Shown one piece after another: positions 10,871 to 23,700 of a DNA stretch of 64,000 nt (within the stretch, counting starts at the first letter, position 1; the number at the start of each line of letters is the position of its first letter). A model generated the notes under the pieces. The model had not been told where the DNA came from, did not search any database, and saw only the letters and a program-made list of their open reading frames with translations. Origin of the DNA: Rotaria sordida (Eukaryota; Rotifera; Eurotatoria; Philodinida; Philodinidae); NCBI GenBank assembly GCA_905250125.1, contig CAJNOL010000036.1, positions 58,929-122,928 on the forward strand. Reading direction: 5' to 3'. The translations under genes and the position numbers were made by a program.

Positions 10871-12612
10871 GAAGAAAAAAGAACTCTGAATAATGAATAA
10901 GTACATATGTATATAATTTCTAGTTAATATCAATCATTTTGTTTTTCTTTTGAGTTATTTTTCTTTTTGCTTTCTATTTTCACAATTGAACTAAAACAAA
11001 AAATATATCTCTTCAGATGGTATATGTGAACTTTTTTTTTTCAAAATTCTATACTTTTTCTTTTTGTTATTGTTCTTCTCTTGAAAACAATTAATTGTTG
11101 TTTTTGTCTTTTGATTTTCATAATGTGATAAAAATATGTCATTTTTTTTTTCGTTGGTATATAAATATCTATCTTTAGATATTTCTTTCTTCCTAGTTCA
11201 TTTATTTGTTCCTTCTAGTATTTCGTTTCGAACAGTCAGATAGTTAAATTGTATGTGTTAAAAAAAACAGATGTTATCTTGTGTTAATATTTTTTCATTT
11301 GTTTTTCTCAGTACAATTTGTTGGTAATGTCCTATGAGAATATTTGATCATATAGTATATTTGTTTCGTATTATTAGATGTCAAAGTAAAAAAAAGAAGA
11401 GAATAAAAATTATTATAAATAGAACAAATAATGTCATGAATTAAAATAGTTTGATTCAAATGAAAACAATGAATGCAAGAGATGGTCCAATATTTTTTTT
11501 GAATAAACTTGGAATTTTTGCAAATTCCATTAAAATACTAACGTAATTATTCAAACTATGATGGTTTTTTTAATTTTCAGAAATTTACTTTGAAGTAACA
11601 AAATGGTGCTTTCATAGAGAAAAAAAATCGTTTTGTTAAATGAATATTAATGTATATGCAAACTATCGTTTGTTGAATCGAGTAGAAACCCAGGATGATA
11701 TTTACAGTTGCCGAGATAGCTAAAATCGGTACGGTATACTGTTGTTTCATACAATTACTGGTCGCACATAACTGTAAATTGACGTTTAGTAGACATAGTA
11801 TTACGACCGTATTTTAGTCGTGTCGTACACAGTTGATAATGATGTGAAAAGCAAGTTTCTGACAGTTTACAACACAATAAAATATGATTGTATACGATCG
11901 TGCTTATTTGATCTGAGAAAGGAGTTTTTATAAATTTTGAATAAATATAATTTCTGTAATGTAGTGGCATTCACTATAGTTATTTTTGTTTTCTTCTTTT
12001 TGTTTCTGTTATTTTCCTGTTTCTTGTTTTCGTTCCATCTGGGGAGAACGCCAAAAGTATACACATACACATATATATATATTGTTTTTCTTTCGTTCTG
12101 TGATCTTTTCTTGATCTCAACATATACTCGTTATTGTTGATCAAGGTCAAAAAAATGTTATATTCGACCTTGACTTTATTCTATATTATGTAGATAATAT
12201 TGTCTATTATATAATATATATTCTCCGTTTTTGTAATAAAAACTTGATTTTATCGTATTAACCTGAATACGTGACAATTCCACATTTTATTCAATAAAAA
12301 TTTTATATCAAATGGATGAATGCAGTGATGATGTATAATTTACGTAATTCATTGACACTGAGATTACTACTTTGATATATTACATTTTTTGTTTAAAATA
12401 TATTTTATACCACCTCACTCATTTCGTCTTTTATTATAGTACTTTTTGGACCGGTCTCCCTTTCGAAAAATTTAAAAAAAAAATGATTCTTTGCTGTATT
12501 TGCACTCAAGAGTTTCTTATCACAATGTAGGAGTTTATATGTGTAGTTGATGGTTTTTTTTTGTTTTTCATTCTTATCATTCGGTTGTGCATACTACTAG
12601 AACAAACGTATC
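10871..12612. other. Intergenic, with a dispersed-repeat copy
   Basis: About 1.7 kb with no gene recognised. It contains T-rich simple sequence (about 10920-11400) and the segment 11945-12230, which is related in inverted orientation to 61615-61950. A TACTAG at 12595-12600, twelve bases before the MORN-gene start codon, could be a 3' splice site. Confidence 0.5.
11945..12230 (+). repeat. Dispersed repeat, copy 1
   Basis: Matches the reverse complement of 61615-61950 along its length. Shared blocks include TTGTTGATCAAGGT, a TTCGTTCT-flanked T-rich run, TGATCTTxTCxTGATCTCAA and a TGTCTATTA-type stretch. No ORF is shared, so it is probably a non-coding mobile-element remnant. Confidence 0.6.
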
Positions 12613-13307
12613 ATGGTTCAGATTTCTATTGATAATACTCCACATTTATTTACGATTCGTTTAACGACTTTTGATGCATTAGTTCAAGCTATTGCACAAC
12701 GTACAGGAACAACTAAAATCTTACCATTATCATATTTGGATAAAAATAGTAATGCATTTGTTCGACTAGAAGGTGAAGATATTGAACCACTTCGACGTAA
12801 AACTCATGTTAAAATTAGTTTGGGTGGATCATATTCAGCATCATACGACGGTGAATTGAATAAAGAAGGAAAAAGACAAGGTCAAGGAATTTATCGATGG
12901 TCTAATGGTCGAACGTATATAGGAGAATGGTATGAAAACAAAATGGATGGAGACGGAGCAGAGTCATGGCCGAATGGATCTCAATATCAAGGACAATTTA
13001 GAGCAAATAAAAGACATGGTCAAGGAACTTTTACATGGCCAGATGGTCGACAATATGTCGGTAAGACTAAAAATAGAAGGATATCTTTATTGGAATTTCA
13101 TTGATAAATAATTATTAAATTGAAGGAGAATATCGCAATGATTATCGACATGGTTATGGTGTATGTACCTTTCCAAATGGATATAGATATGAAGGAGAAT
13201 GGTGTGGAGGCAGAAAACATGGACGAGGTATTGAAATATTTCCTGATGGACATCGTTACAATGGAATGTTTGAAAATGATAAAGCTGTTGGACCTTCATC
13301 AGAATAA
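12613..13307 (+). CDS. MORN-repeat protein with a PB1-like N-terminus
   Basis: Two exons, 12613-13060 and 13126-13307, encode 209 residues. The start is the first ATG of the frame. Residues 1 to about 75 (MVQISIDNTPHLF..., HVKISLG) form a beta-grasp-looking region that resembles a PB1 or ubiquitin-like fold; this is inferred from its pattern only. Residues about 80-200 hold five to six MORN repeats of the form YxGEWxxxKxxGxGxxxxPNG, for example YIGEWYENKMDGDG, YQGQFRANKRHGQG, YVGEYRNDYRHGYG and YEGEWCGGRKHGRG. MORN arrays bind lipids or serve as scaffolds in cilia and at the cell cortex. The single intron (13061-13125) falls inside a repeat in phase 1. No orthologue can be named with confidence. 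Confidence 0.85.
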
Positions 13308-15345
13308 CTTCATATTCTTATGAAAGAACATTGAAAAAAAACAGGTGTTGAATCATCTCATATTATTGATGCTTCTTAATTAATATTTTATTTAATGAAA
13401 AAATTACTTTGAAGTTCACATTTGTATTATAAAATGTCGTCTTTTAATATGGAAAAAGTTTTTTTTTAAATACTCTTCATTAAACTCAACATTATATTGT
13501 AATATTTCTTTCATTAGAACATCAGTTATGCACATAGAGTGAGTACCATCATTATTCAACAACATTTATTTTCAATTTTATTCCGCTACTATAAACGTTA
13601 GAAAGAATCCAAATAGTGATTCCAACAGACAAAATCGTTTCTAACAAGAATATAAGGAAATAATGATTATTATCAGGTTCACAACGATAGAGATTCCAAA
13701 AAATCAAAACCTAGTTTTTCAATATTTCGAGCGCGTAAATATAATTTTATTTAGACTACAGAGAACGATAGAGTAAACCATTCTCTATAACATGAGACAT
13801 CGTCAAATTCTTTGTGATATTTTTTGACTGCGATACAGCAATTTGGTTAGAGTCCAAAAAATGATTTTTCTGTAGGAAATCGGAAAAAAAAGACTAGGGG
13901 AGCTTCAGTAAGATTTCTGTATATCAGCCAAAAAAATGTCGCAGAGAACTTGAAGACATATCATTTTGTAGAGAATTATCTGCTATATCGTTCTATGTAG
14001 TTTGAACAATTCTATTTACTCGTTCTAGGTGCTGAAAAACTAGCCTTTTGATTTTCTGGAGCCTCTGTCTTTTGATTACCTAATAATAATTTTTATTTCC
14101 TTATATTCATTTTAAAAACAATTTTCTCTATTCGGATCAATATTTGAATTCATTCTAGCGCTTACGATAGCGAAAAAAAATTGAAAATAAGCTTCATTGA
14201 ATAATTCTTGTATCCACTGTATATCGAATCCTAGTAGAATATTTATGACAAAATAATATGACTTACAAAGACGCAATGTTGTTAATTAGGAGTGCTAAAA
14301 AGTTATTCTATTTTTCACCTACAGCTCATAATCATTATTTCCAGTTACATGAAAGTGATGCAAGCATTTAATTTATACGCTGAAGCATCATTAAAATCGA
14401 ATGCTCAAACTTTAGATTATTATGTATTACTTTTATTCAAATTGAACATTAATATTATCAAAAACTAATAAGAGAAAAATTAGTAAGTTTGAACAACAAT
14501 GAGTGAAGAATATTAAATAAAATATTTCATTGATTAACTTCTATTTTATCCGAGCAGATTTCTACTAGGTTTTTTATTAAATAATCATGTTACTAACTAT
14601 AAATCATATCTAAAATAATTTCTTTTTTAGAAAATTAAAGATATTTTTCTAGTTATATATGATACAGAAAAGCTGCACAATAGTGTTGCATGTGCTTCAG
14701 TTCAATAACTGCTACTATACTTGATAAGAAAGTTCACAAGTATGATTCTCTTTTAGTTTTGAATGAAAGAAAACTATTTTATTCATTTTTGAACTAGTTT
14801 TACATGAAATTAAAAAAAATAAAAACCGACACCTATATTCTGCTTTTCACCAACATTCTATAAAACATGAGGCGAATGAATTGATGAACTATTTTAGAAA
14901 AATTGATATTTGTCATTTTCATAAAAAATAGTTCTAATGTTTTTTTTTTCATCAAATACATTTATATGACAATGAAATATGGAGCATTCGTTATTTCTGA
15001 TGATTTATAGTTTCTTATAATTTTATCTGAATACTATCAATTTGGTATAGACTTAACAAATGATTTACAATTTTTGTGGCTTGAATCAATATTTTGAAAG
15101 AATTTATGGTTAACACTTGCTCAGAATTACAAATACAGATTTCAGGGACGACTTTAAGTCGCAGCATATAAGTTTTACATTCAAGATACTTTGATATGAT
15201 TTCCATGTATTTTGTAATCAATTGAACTGAAATATTCTTGACTGAAACATAAGACAATCAAAATTACTTTAGTAACTTTTATTTATGAAAAAGTTTGTTT
15301 CATGTATAAGGAAAGTGACAATAGAAATAGAATCGTGCAAACTAG
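13308..15345. other. Intergenic, contains a degenerate fold-back
   Basis: About 2 kb with no gene that I can support. It contains the inverted repeat at 13688-14072. A short open stretch at 14350-14469 starting MKVMQAFNLYAEAS has coding-like composition but no partners. The rest is AT-rich and featureless. Confidence 0.5.
13688..14072. repeat. Degenerate fold-back element
   Basis: The left arm (AGAGATTCCAAAAAATCAAA, then CCTAGTTTTTCA) pairs with the right arm (TGAAAAACTAG..., TTTTGATTTTCTGGAGCCTCT). Pairing continues inward through TAGAGAATTAT/CATTCTCTATAA-like blocks to a short centre near 13880. Mismatches indicate age. Confidence 0.7.
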
Positions 15346-16679
15346 TTATTTGATTCGAAGTTTTGATGGTTGTGCAATGAAATATGAACAGAATTGTGTC
15401 CAGGGCGAGAAATCAGATTTTGAAGGGTCGACGATTGGTAAGCCTCTGTTATCTTTGTTGCGAACTGGTGTACCTGAAGAACAGAAATAAGACAATAAAC
15501 TATTTCTATTTTTATTTTTGAATTCTATGTGCTCTACCTCCTGGTTTATGTGACCAATAACCATTTGCATCCTATAAAGAAAGAGAAAATATTCAAAAGT
15601 CAAATATTATATTTCTATATGAATGTTCTCAAACCATTCTTATCCAATGAAAGTTTGTGTCTGGCCAAATAAGCAATGCAGCAAAGTGACCATTTTCTGG
15701 TGGTTTTTTTGGTAATTTTGTGCCATTGTAAACTAAACCATCACGAACAGATGCATTTCCCATATCTACACACGTATTGAATGACCATATCTTTCCACTA
15801 CCTCGACCTATAGAGGAAAAAGAATTCTTAGTTTTTGATGGCTCATTATGTCATGTTTTGATATCTACCCGGTTGGGGATAAGTATTTGTAACAATATCA
15901 GTACCTAGAAAGAAAGAAAAAAAATAACATCAAGAAGTGTTTTAACTTGCAAATAATGAAACTATTAGTCAATTTATTTACATTGATTCTAAACTAAAAA
16001 CATTTGAATTTCTTTTTGTTGAGAAATATTATAAAAGTAGATGTAATAAAAAAGGCACAACAATCGCATTAGTCTACGTCATCTTTATAGTTACTCGTGA
16101 ACTATTATTACCGTAAGCATAACAATTGTTTTCCGTTTGTCTTGTAATGAAACATCCTTCATCATCTGACTTTGGATCATATTTAGGTACAGTATCAGGA
16201 CCTACGATTGGAACATGGTTACAATCAGCATTATTAGACTCTATATGAGTAATGTCAGACATAACTTCTCCGACATGATCTCTGACATGACGGATAACCG
16301 ATGCCGAAAGATAATGACGACCACCAAGCAATAACAAATGTTCAACTGGAGATAAGCCATGAACAAAAACAGGCTTGTCAGAAGAACAACTTATTGTGAA
16401 TCCTTGATAACCCATAATTCTTGTTGTTGGCTTACTTAATAATGTAACGTTATTATGTTGATACAAAGATTTATAAGCTAGTTGTTTAATTTTAGTTAGT
16501 TGCCTTATATTAATTTTCCAAACTGGATTTGATGTTCCAGAAAATACATGAAGTGTAACAGATGGTTCATCACATTCTAATGCTTGTAATTTTGTTAAGT
16601 GATCTTTATTAAATTGACAGCTTGTTATTGAAAACAAGCATAAAAGAAAACCAAACAAATAAACGCATTTAAATACCAT
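15346..16679 (-). CDS. Secreted protein with shell-matrix-like (IMSP-type) domain
   Basis: Five exons: 16112-16679, 15869-15904, 15635-15807, 15538-15571 and 15346-15473. They make 313 codons (312 residues) in phase. The protein starts with a signal peptide, MVFKCVYLFGFLLCLFSITSC (about residues 1-21). The N-terminal half is unrecognised. The C-terminal domain (about 180-312) runs ENNCYAYGTDIVTNTYPQPG, GSGKIWSFNTC, GHFAALLIWPDTNFHWIRM, DANGYWSHKPGGTPV and PSKSDFSPWTQFCSYF. This resembles a domain I recall from mollusc insoluble shell-matrix proteins and related secreted invertebrate proteins; the match is from memory. Six or more cysteines in the domain suggest disulphides. Its biochemical role is unknown. 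CAG directly precedes the ATG, so the start codon may sit at a cis- or trans-splice acceptor. Confidence 0.8.
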
Positions 16680-19078
16680 CTGAAGATAGAAAGAAGATTT
16701 GCTACATAATAAATTCAAATAACAAAAGAAAGGCAAGGCCAAAGTAATATTATACTCATCTACCTTTTAATTGTAGAATAACGATATTTGCATCGATTAC
16801 TTGTTGTCTTTCTTTTTGTTCTCTATTACACATCACTTTATTACTATATTTTCTTTATAATATAAATGATTGAAAAAAGTTTATGGACAAAATAGACTGT
16901 ATTAGAATGAAATTATTCTCGGATTCTACGAATGAATAGCTAAACATACGATGGAGATGTTCTTAGCAATGACCAATATTTTGACTAAAAATTATCAACT
17001 TTTTAAGTAGACGAATTTTCAGCAGTAACAACAGGCCAAATGTTCTGAAAGCGTTATATTCCAATAAAAAGAATCATTTTTAAAATGTAGATACTATGTA
17101 TTTACTGCGTTCGCAAAATCGATTGTCTTCTGACGTACTATTTAAGATTTCTTCATATGTTCTTCATTATATGAAATATTCATTAAAAAAAAAGTATTGC
17201 TTTCGAGCTTCTCTATGACTTAACTGTCTCTCTCGTTTTCAATAGATGATAATCATATTCAGTTAGCTGTTCTATAGATAAGGTGTACATCATAATTTGA
17301 CTATTCATTTGATTTTAGTTTGTAATAATACATTTTCCACATATATGGCTTCACCCTGCTATTATTTGACTTACGTGTATTCGTTCTACGTTTGTGTGTT
17401 ACAACAAAACAAGTAAGATCAATGTCCTTTGTCTTTCTTTTTTTCGTCATCTTATCTCGCAAGCATGACCAAATAAAAATAAGAACTATTATCAAAACAT
17501 TACGTTCTGAAGTCACAAGACGTAATTACACAGTACATGAAAAATAACAACAACTCCACAGTTCTATGTCAACTCAACAATGATGAATATTTGTGTGATT
17601 CACGAAATATTTCATTGTGTTAGATATTACAGTGCAGAAATTTGATGACAATATAAAATTGAGAAATTATGCAATTGGTATAAATCTTCTTTCGTCAAGA
17701 ATTGATGCATACAGTCAAATAAATCTCTGATGTAATCATCTTTAGTACAAGATGTATTCTTTATAGTTAATGAATCAAGATTTCTTTTGAAAATTTTTCT
17801 CTGAACTGTAGCAAACAGCTCACAAAACAATTAGAAAAATAAGAAATAAACGAATAATGATCGAAATAATGGGCATGTTACAAGACATGCACCGAATAAA
17901 TTGTGTTGCCAGTTGATATAAGATACTTTGTAGAACAATATAAAATATCTTCATTTGTAACCTATGAAAATAAAGTGAAAAGATTTGCACCATTATCGAA
18001 ACTCTACAATACATCTGTACTATTTAACAACATTTATTTGCTGCTAGATCGATCCGATCTAGAAAGAGAATAAAAAAGTAGATGATTAAGTTTCACACGC
18101 CGTTCAGCAATACCTAGTATGGTTGATAGAATTGCTATTGGAATGACAAAATTATGAAAATTTATAATATATTAGTTAGAAAGATGACGTTGATAAAAGC
18201 AATGTTAAGTAAGCAGACATTAAAATTCACGCGGTTCGCCAATTAATAGATGTATTTTTCAGTGAAAAAAGTCGTTTGAAGCTCAAACAAGTTGTATGCA
18301 CTTTATTTTTCGACATAAAGCGCTGATCATTTTTTAAATACTTTGTTTGCTTGATTAAAAAACAGAATTTACATAATTAGACATGAGCGGCTTCTCAGAT
18401 CACTCATGTGGTATTTCTGCATCCTTAAACGAAAGATCATTCAATTGGGATTCTCCTGTCTACACTAAAGTGTAGACCGAAGGGCAACTAAGTCCAGATC
18501 CCGGTCTGTTTAGGGAATGTGAACCTCACGTAGAAAACACGCGTACTCGATATTGATGTCATAATGAGGGAATGATGTTGCTGATGACGTTTTATTAGTA
18601 AAATAAAACCAGAAGATTTCAATAAGAAGAAGAGAAGAAAAGATATGAAAAATGAGGAATAATAGGAAAATCAATAAAAACTGGAAAAAAATACAAGTAA
18701 CCACTATTGACACTAACATACTCTTCACTTCATCACATTATAATTTCAGCAGGTCGATACATACACAGGATGATTTCAATCGATGAAGAAGCTGGAAGGC
18801 TAACAAAGTTGATTGAGGTGGCGCTTCTTTTCGTTTCCACTCGCCACCAGTGTTCAAGAAAATCAGCTAATCATTTGTCTATCGGTGTTTTTTGTTCGTG
18901 TCCAATAGTAAATCACATTTGTGCAGTTCAAGCTCCGAAGTATCATATTATTTGAGATAGATTGATTGAGACATTTCTTGTATTTACTTTTTCACTGTTG
19001 AATCGAGCTTGTCGTTGATTCGAAGCTAAACAATAAATTGGCAGATTCATTTTCAAATGAAATCCTATCAATGCATTG
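16680..19078. other. Intergenic, no supported gene
   Basis: About 2.4 kb. The minus-strand stretch 17627-17830 has somewhat coding-like composition (DSLTIKNTSCTKDDYIRDLF) but no recognisable family and no clear partner exons. A perfect short palindrome, GTCTACACT/AGTGTAGAC, sits at 18458-18477. Nothing else is supported. Confidence 0.45.
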
Positions 19079-19330
19079 TTACTCGTTTCGTAGGGGCACA
19101 TTAACAATTTGACCAATTTGCAACTTCTTGGGTTCCACGCCAGGATTAGCGGCGAGTATTGCTTTTGGTGTGCATCTGTACTTTCGATTCAAAGTCCACA
19201 GAGTATCACCTTCTTCGATCCTGTAGCTTAAAGTTTTTGATTCGTTGAGAGAGACACAATCTAAGTACGAGTGTACAGATTTTTTAACACTTAAAGATAA
19301 GAAATTCAATAAGACTATCGTTTCTCTCAC
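19079..19330 (-). CDS. LysM-domain protein, probable 3'-terminal exon
   Basis: An open stretch of about 83 codons ends in TAA at 19079-19081. The C-terminal half is a LysM domain: YRIEEGDTLWTLNRKYRC, TPKAILAANPGV, LQIGQIVNVP. LysM modules bind peptidoglycan or chitin-type glycans. There is no in-frame ATG: the frame is closed by a stop about 21 nt upstream, and a TTTTAG acceptor-like site falls at its upstream edge. This is therefore most likely the last exon of a gene whose 5' part I cannot place between 19.3 and 20.7 kb, or else a fragment. The LysM is closer to secreted single-module proteins than to LysM-TLDc proteins. Confidence 0.5.
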   Translation of the reverse strand: MRETIVLLNFLSLSVKKSVHSYLDCVSLNESKTLSYRIEEGDTLWTLNRKYRCTPKAILAANPGVEPKKLQIGQIVNVPLRNE

Positions 19331-20717
19331 TAAAATGTATTTTTGTGTGTTTATATCTCATCCATAATTTTTCTACTAAAATGACCATCGTTGTTTAATC
19401 ATATTCACTATCGAAACCGTATACGCATGATCAAGCTTACGATAGAGAGAAAACAGATAACACGTCTATGTTTTTCTTGCTGTTGTTTTACTCAGTAGTT
19501 GCCTGGTAGACGTAGATCATAGATATGATGAGACGGCAATTATGCGGAAATTCACATCAGATGCAAATGATTTATCAACAATTCACTTTATTCTTTCCCT
19601 TTTGCTTGTTTTTATACAGGATGTCCTACAAAGTCCATTTCTAAGAGAATTTTGTACAATTCTCTTACATATAAAGTCAATTTGGTCATTTTTTTCTTTC
19701 ATATAATAGATGTTATCGTCACGATTTTGCTCTCAAAACAGAAGCTCACTAATATTGCTGAAAACGATGGCCTTCGACTGTACGAAAACAAATTTCCCCA
19801 ACTTTATCCGATTGGGATTAATATGGGAAACATGACGAAACCACTTAAAGCATGGGCATGAAATGTTAATGCGTGTTTTGTTATTTTTAGGAACATCTAC
19901 AATCTACGCGTCGACAATTTCTGTTCCTATCACAGAGCATGGCATGTATGTTTATTACTGTCTCTGAAGCAACCTGATCCCTTCCTTCTCCCATCATAAA
20001 CCTCAATACTCACTAGCTATTGTGTTTCACAAAACCGTGATTGAGAGTGAAAGTGAAGACAAGATCTACACTAACTCTACATCTACTCGCTACTCTCGCG
20101 CTCTAGAGTTTCGAAAGTTCTCATTGCTTGCCCTCTAGGACGGTAGGTTATATCTATCGTGCCATGATTCGTAGACATAACAAATATGGTAGGATATCGA
20201 TATTTCTGCATACAAACTGACACTATTTCGATATTTTGTTTTAGAAATATGTATTAAAAAAATAAGGTCTACCGTCTGATGTATCGTGCTCCATTGATTG
20301 AATAAACCTTCCAAAACAGTATTCGTCTTCATGAAATAGTTTCTAACACTCTAACAATTATTTGTCTCGTCTGCCTAGTTTTCTATTTACAGTCTTTGAA
20401 GAATATTTGTATATAGCGAACAAAATATGGTGCAATGCACAACTTCAAAAGAGATTCGTACATGATTTAAAACCTAAAAATAATTTTCAGAGTTGAAACT
20501 CATTCGACACTTTTTTGAAGGTTTCGTGCATGCATACAAAACTCTTGAAAAAGTTTTCTAGATGCGTGACAAGTCTTTCGAATGGTTTCGCACTAACGTA
20601 TAAAATTTTAAAAGGTTTCGCACTAGTTTCAATTCTCGAAACCTTTTTTTTTCGCCCATGACAATTTCCAGTTTCGCAGCCATTTTCGAACAATTGATGA
20701 ATGCACAGTCATCAAGC
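19331..20717. other. Intergenic or uncharted 5' part of the LysM gene
   Basis: About 1.4 kb, less AT-rich than the flanking genes. No exon could be tied to the LysM frame. A TACAGGATGTCCTACAAAGT stretch at about 19615 resembles the end of a mariner-like element, but no partner end was found. Confidence 0.35.
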
Positions 20718-23700
20718 CTATCGTATGCAATAGCACAATTCCTCTGAACCTTTTTCGATTGACTGTTTTGTTTCACTATCAAGTGAGAAATGTTGTTGAG
20801 AACAGGATTTTTCCAGATGCTCTACTAAACACATGAAATCATTGTTAGACTTACCTCGTAGTGTCTGTGCAATCTGATCGGCTGTTAAAATTGGCAAACG
20901 GTTGATTTCCGAAAGAACCTGTAATTACAGTAGCAGATATTAGAACAAAATATCTCTGAGATCTATGGAATAGAAAGAAATCGCTAGCATAATATAACAG
21001 AAATTCACCTTATTTATATCACAAGAATAGTCGTCGTTTGGCAATAAATTTTCTTGTTCATATTCGAGATATAATTGAAGGGGATGTGGAAACAGAAGAC
21101 TTAGATCCGTCTCCGAGTGATGTGGCGCACTAGTGCATTGAGATGGATGTTCGCAGTCTTTAAGCACTTCCATTATGATATCAAAGAATTCGTCATTCAT
21201 GTCTGTAAAAATTAAAGCTTGAAACTAACCAAACACTTTCTATAAAGTGATCTCGCTTACGTTCTGTTGTGACAGACGCTGAAAACGGACTAGTATTGAT
21301 TTGTGGACCTGATATAGTATAATTCGAGCAAAACTGACTTTCATCATTCACATTGACCATCGAATTTTGAAACACTGGCTGCATATTTTCCGTAGTTGTA
21401 GAAAACAAAGCGTTACCTAAAAACAACAATTTTTTGAAAGGTTCTATTTACCTAATCTGCGCAAGAAAATAAGAGAGAAGAAGAGGACAATGTTACAGCT
21501 CTAAAATGTGACTTTATGTAACATTAAAGCTAAAACTACTGTCGACAGTAAAATACAGTGCGATCGAATACTTTCTAAATATATCGAGAACAGAAACAGA
21601 TGGCATTCTGTCATTTTTAGTTTTCAAAAGAGATGGTTTGGGCTCATAAAGCTGCATCCAACTGATTCATCAGTTGCTGACCAATCACATGAACATGCAG
21701 CGGAAATTGAAAAGACTATTTCTGTCAAACTGTTTTTCATTCAATTTCGAACTTCAATACGACCACTCTCTAGAAAAATGTCTCCTTCAGATTGATACAA
21801 AGCCAGCATTAATGGGCATATAAGCATCTTCTTGAAATGTTTCCACTAGTCAAATAAACTTCAATCGCTCCATGAATTACTATGGCTGAGTGGCTGCGTC
21901 GTTAGGCACGTATCCACCGAGTACTGTGCTGAAACCTCACTGCAACCAGCCAGAGTCCGTTCGGTTTATTATTTCGGTCTAAAAAGATTAAAAAAATGAC
22001 CATGCTCTCATGGTTCGTTTAGATTTGTGTCCTTCCTATACAACATTTAGAGTTTTACTTACATATGTCTGAATTTGTACGTCCAAACCTGCACGGTCTT
22101 TCTATACATTCCATTCATTACTTTCTTTGCTATACATCCGAACCTTGCATCCTTTTCAATAGTGTCAAAACATAAAATAAGGATAGACTTTACTGTGTAC
22201 AACGAGACGAGTCTGGATTATGGCTCTTCGGAGGATGCATAGCACTCCCGTGCCGCGACGCAGATATAAAATGCTAGCTACGCAGGCAATTTTGTTTTAA
22301 TTATTGAATAATTGAATCCAACTTTTAAATCTAGCATATGTGACAGATTCGGACGTACACAATGGGAAGTACAAAAGGATGTACAAAAGGGCGTATAGAT
22401 TTGGACGTACAAAAGGATGTACAAAAGGGCGTATAGATTTGGACGTACAAAAGGATGTACAAAAGGGCGTATAGATTTGGACATACAGAAAAGAAAGTAT
22501 CACAAATAAAGTATGATTTTATTTGAAATTTAGTCGAATTTTGGATTTCTCTCAGAAAAGACTTGCTATATTTTGATTATTTGTTTCGGATCACTCGTTC
22601 GATAGCATGCTGACTAAGTTGTGACAAACACATGCTCTTGTGTCAAGTATGTCGTTAACTAGTGTGTGTGAAGAGCACAAGCTATTGAGCGTAAGTATTC
22701 TGCGTGAGGCTGGCTTTCTGTGCAGACCTACAGCTAGTATTTGTTGTAGGGAAGATATGGAGCAATTTAAATCTGCCACTAGTCAGCACTTCAAACTACA
22801 AAGTAGGCCAAAGACCTGAATATTTTTGCTTCTTTCAATCCGTGATAGGTCACAATATGAATAATTGACGATTCTTAGTCAAATGTAAAGTTGGCATTTT
22901 GTCTTTTGCTGATCAGTAATCGGTAAACTAATCATTTATGAAGGTATTGGTAACTTTTCAAGTTATTCTATTTGAGTTATCGCAGTAAAAGTAAATAGAA
23001 TTCATCATGCATGCCTTGACAGCTTAATACAACAATCATATATCTTTTTCAGACGACTACACATTACATACATATTTCCAGTGCTCAATCGACAACATGT
23101 TCATTTTTGAGGAACATTAATTTACGTTTTAGAGATCGAGTAATTCGTTTCTGTTCGTTAGTGTAGTTTCATTCTATGCGCGTTGAGATTAGAAATGTAC
23201 TAAAGATAGTTGTGGATGGAAGGCGTAGGTGAATGACAATATGAGTCTTCGTCTAACTCCTTCTACATGGACTCACTCGTCCTTCAAAATTTGAAAAAAA
23301 AACAACTCTCTTTTAGATTTTTTTTCTATAAGATGGGAGCTCATGCGTTTCGTCTTCGTAATAATTTTCGTCTGTTGCGGATATTCCAAGGGTTGATTAT
23401 GTTCACAAGCGGCCATGAAGATCAATGAAAACTCAAAATATGAATTTATTTGAGGGTGAGAGTGAGTAAAAAGAGAACCCTTCTCCTTCATTTGACCACA
23501 TCCTTACTCACTTTCGAAAGTACTATGTTTTGGTATCGATAGTTATTTTACAACGGCATATGATGTCCTCTTTTAGTAGTGTTTGCATGCGAAGCATAAA
23601 TGTCGGTAAGCACATGCGTTTTGTGAGTTTCTACAGAAGGAGGGCTCGATAACTGATAAAAGCGTCCTCCTACAAAAATACGATTTTTTTAATGTCAAAC

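Noticed and set aside
14350..14469. 39-codon open stretch with coding-like composition (YAEASLKSNAQ)
   Set aside because: Too short, no recognised family, no partner exons; perhaps a relic.
17627..18014. Overlapping minus-strand ORFs with one hydrophobic and one mixed segment
   Set aside because: No homology recognised and no consistent splice pattern.
18458..18477. Perfect 20-bp palindrome GTCTACACT/AGTGTAGAC
   Set aside because: Isolated, not near a gene end, and easily a chance or MITE remnant.
21880..21955. tRNA-like A-box (GGCTGAGTGGCTGCG...) at the head of the dispersed repeat
   Set aside because: No matching B-box GGTTCGAATCC and no cloverleaf could be drawn, and copy 2 lacks it; a tRNA-derived SINE cannot be claimed.
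22278..22503. Two overlapping minus-strand ORFs with repeated PFCTSFCTS-like peptides
   Set aside because: They are translations of the 38-bp tandem repeat and have no start or splice context of their own.
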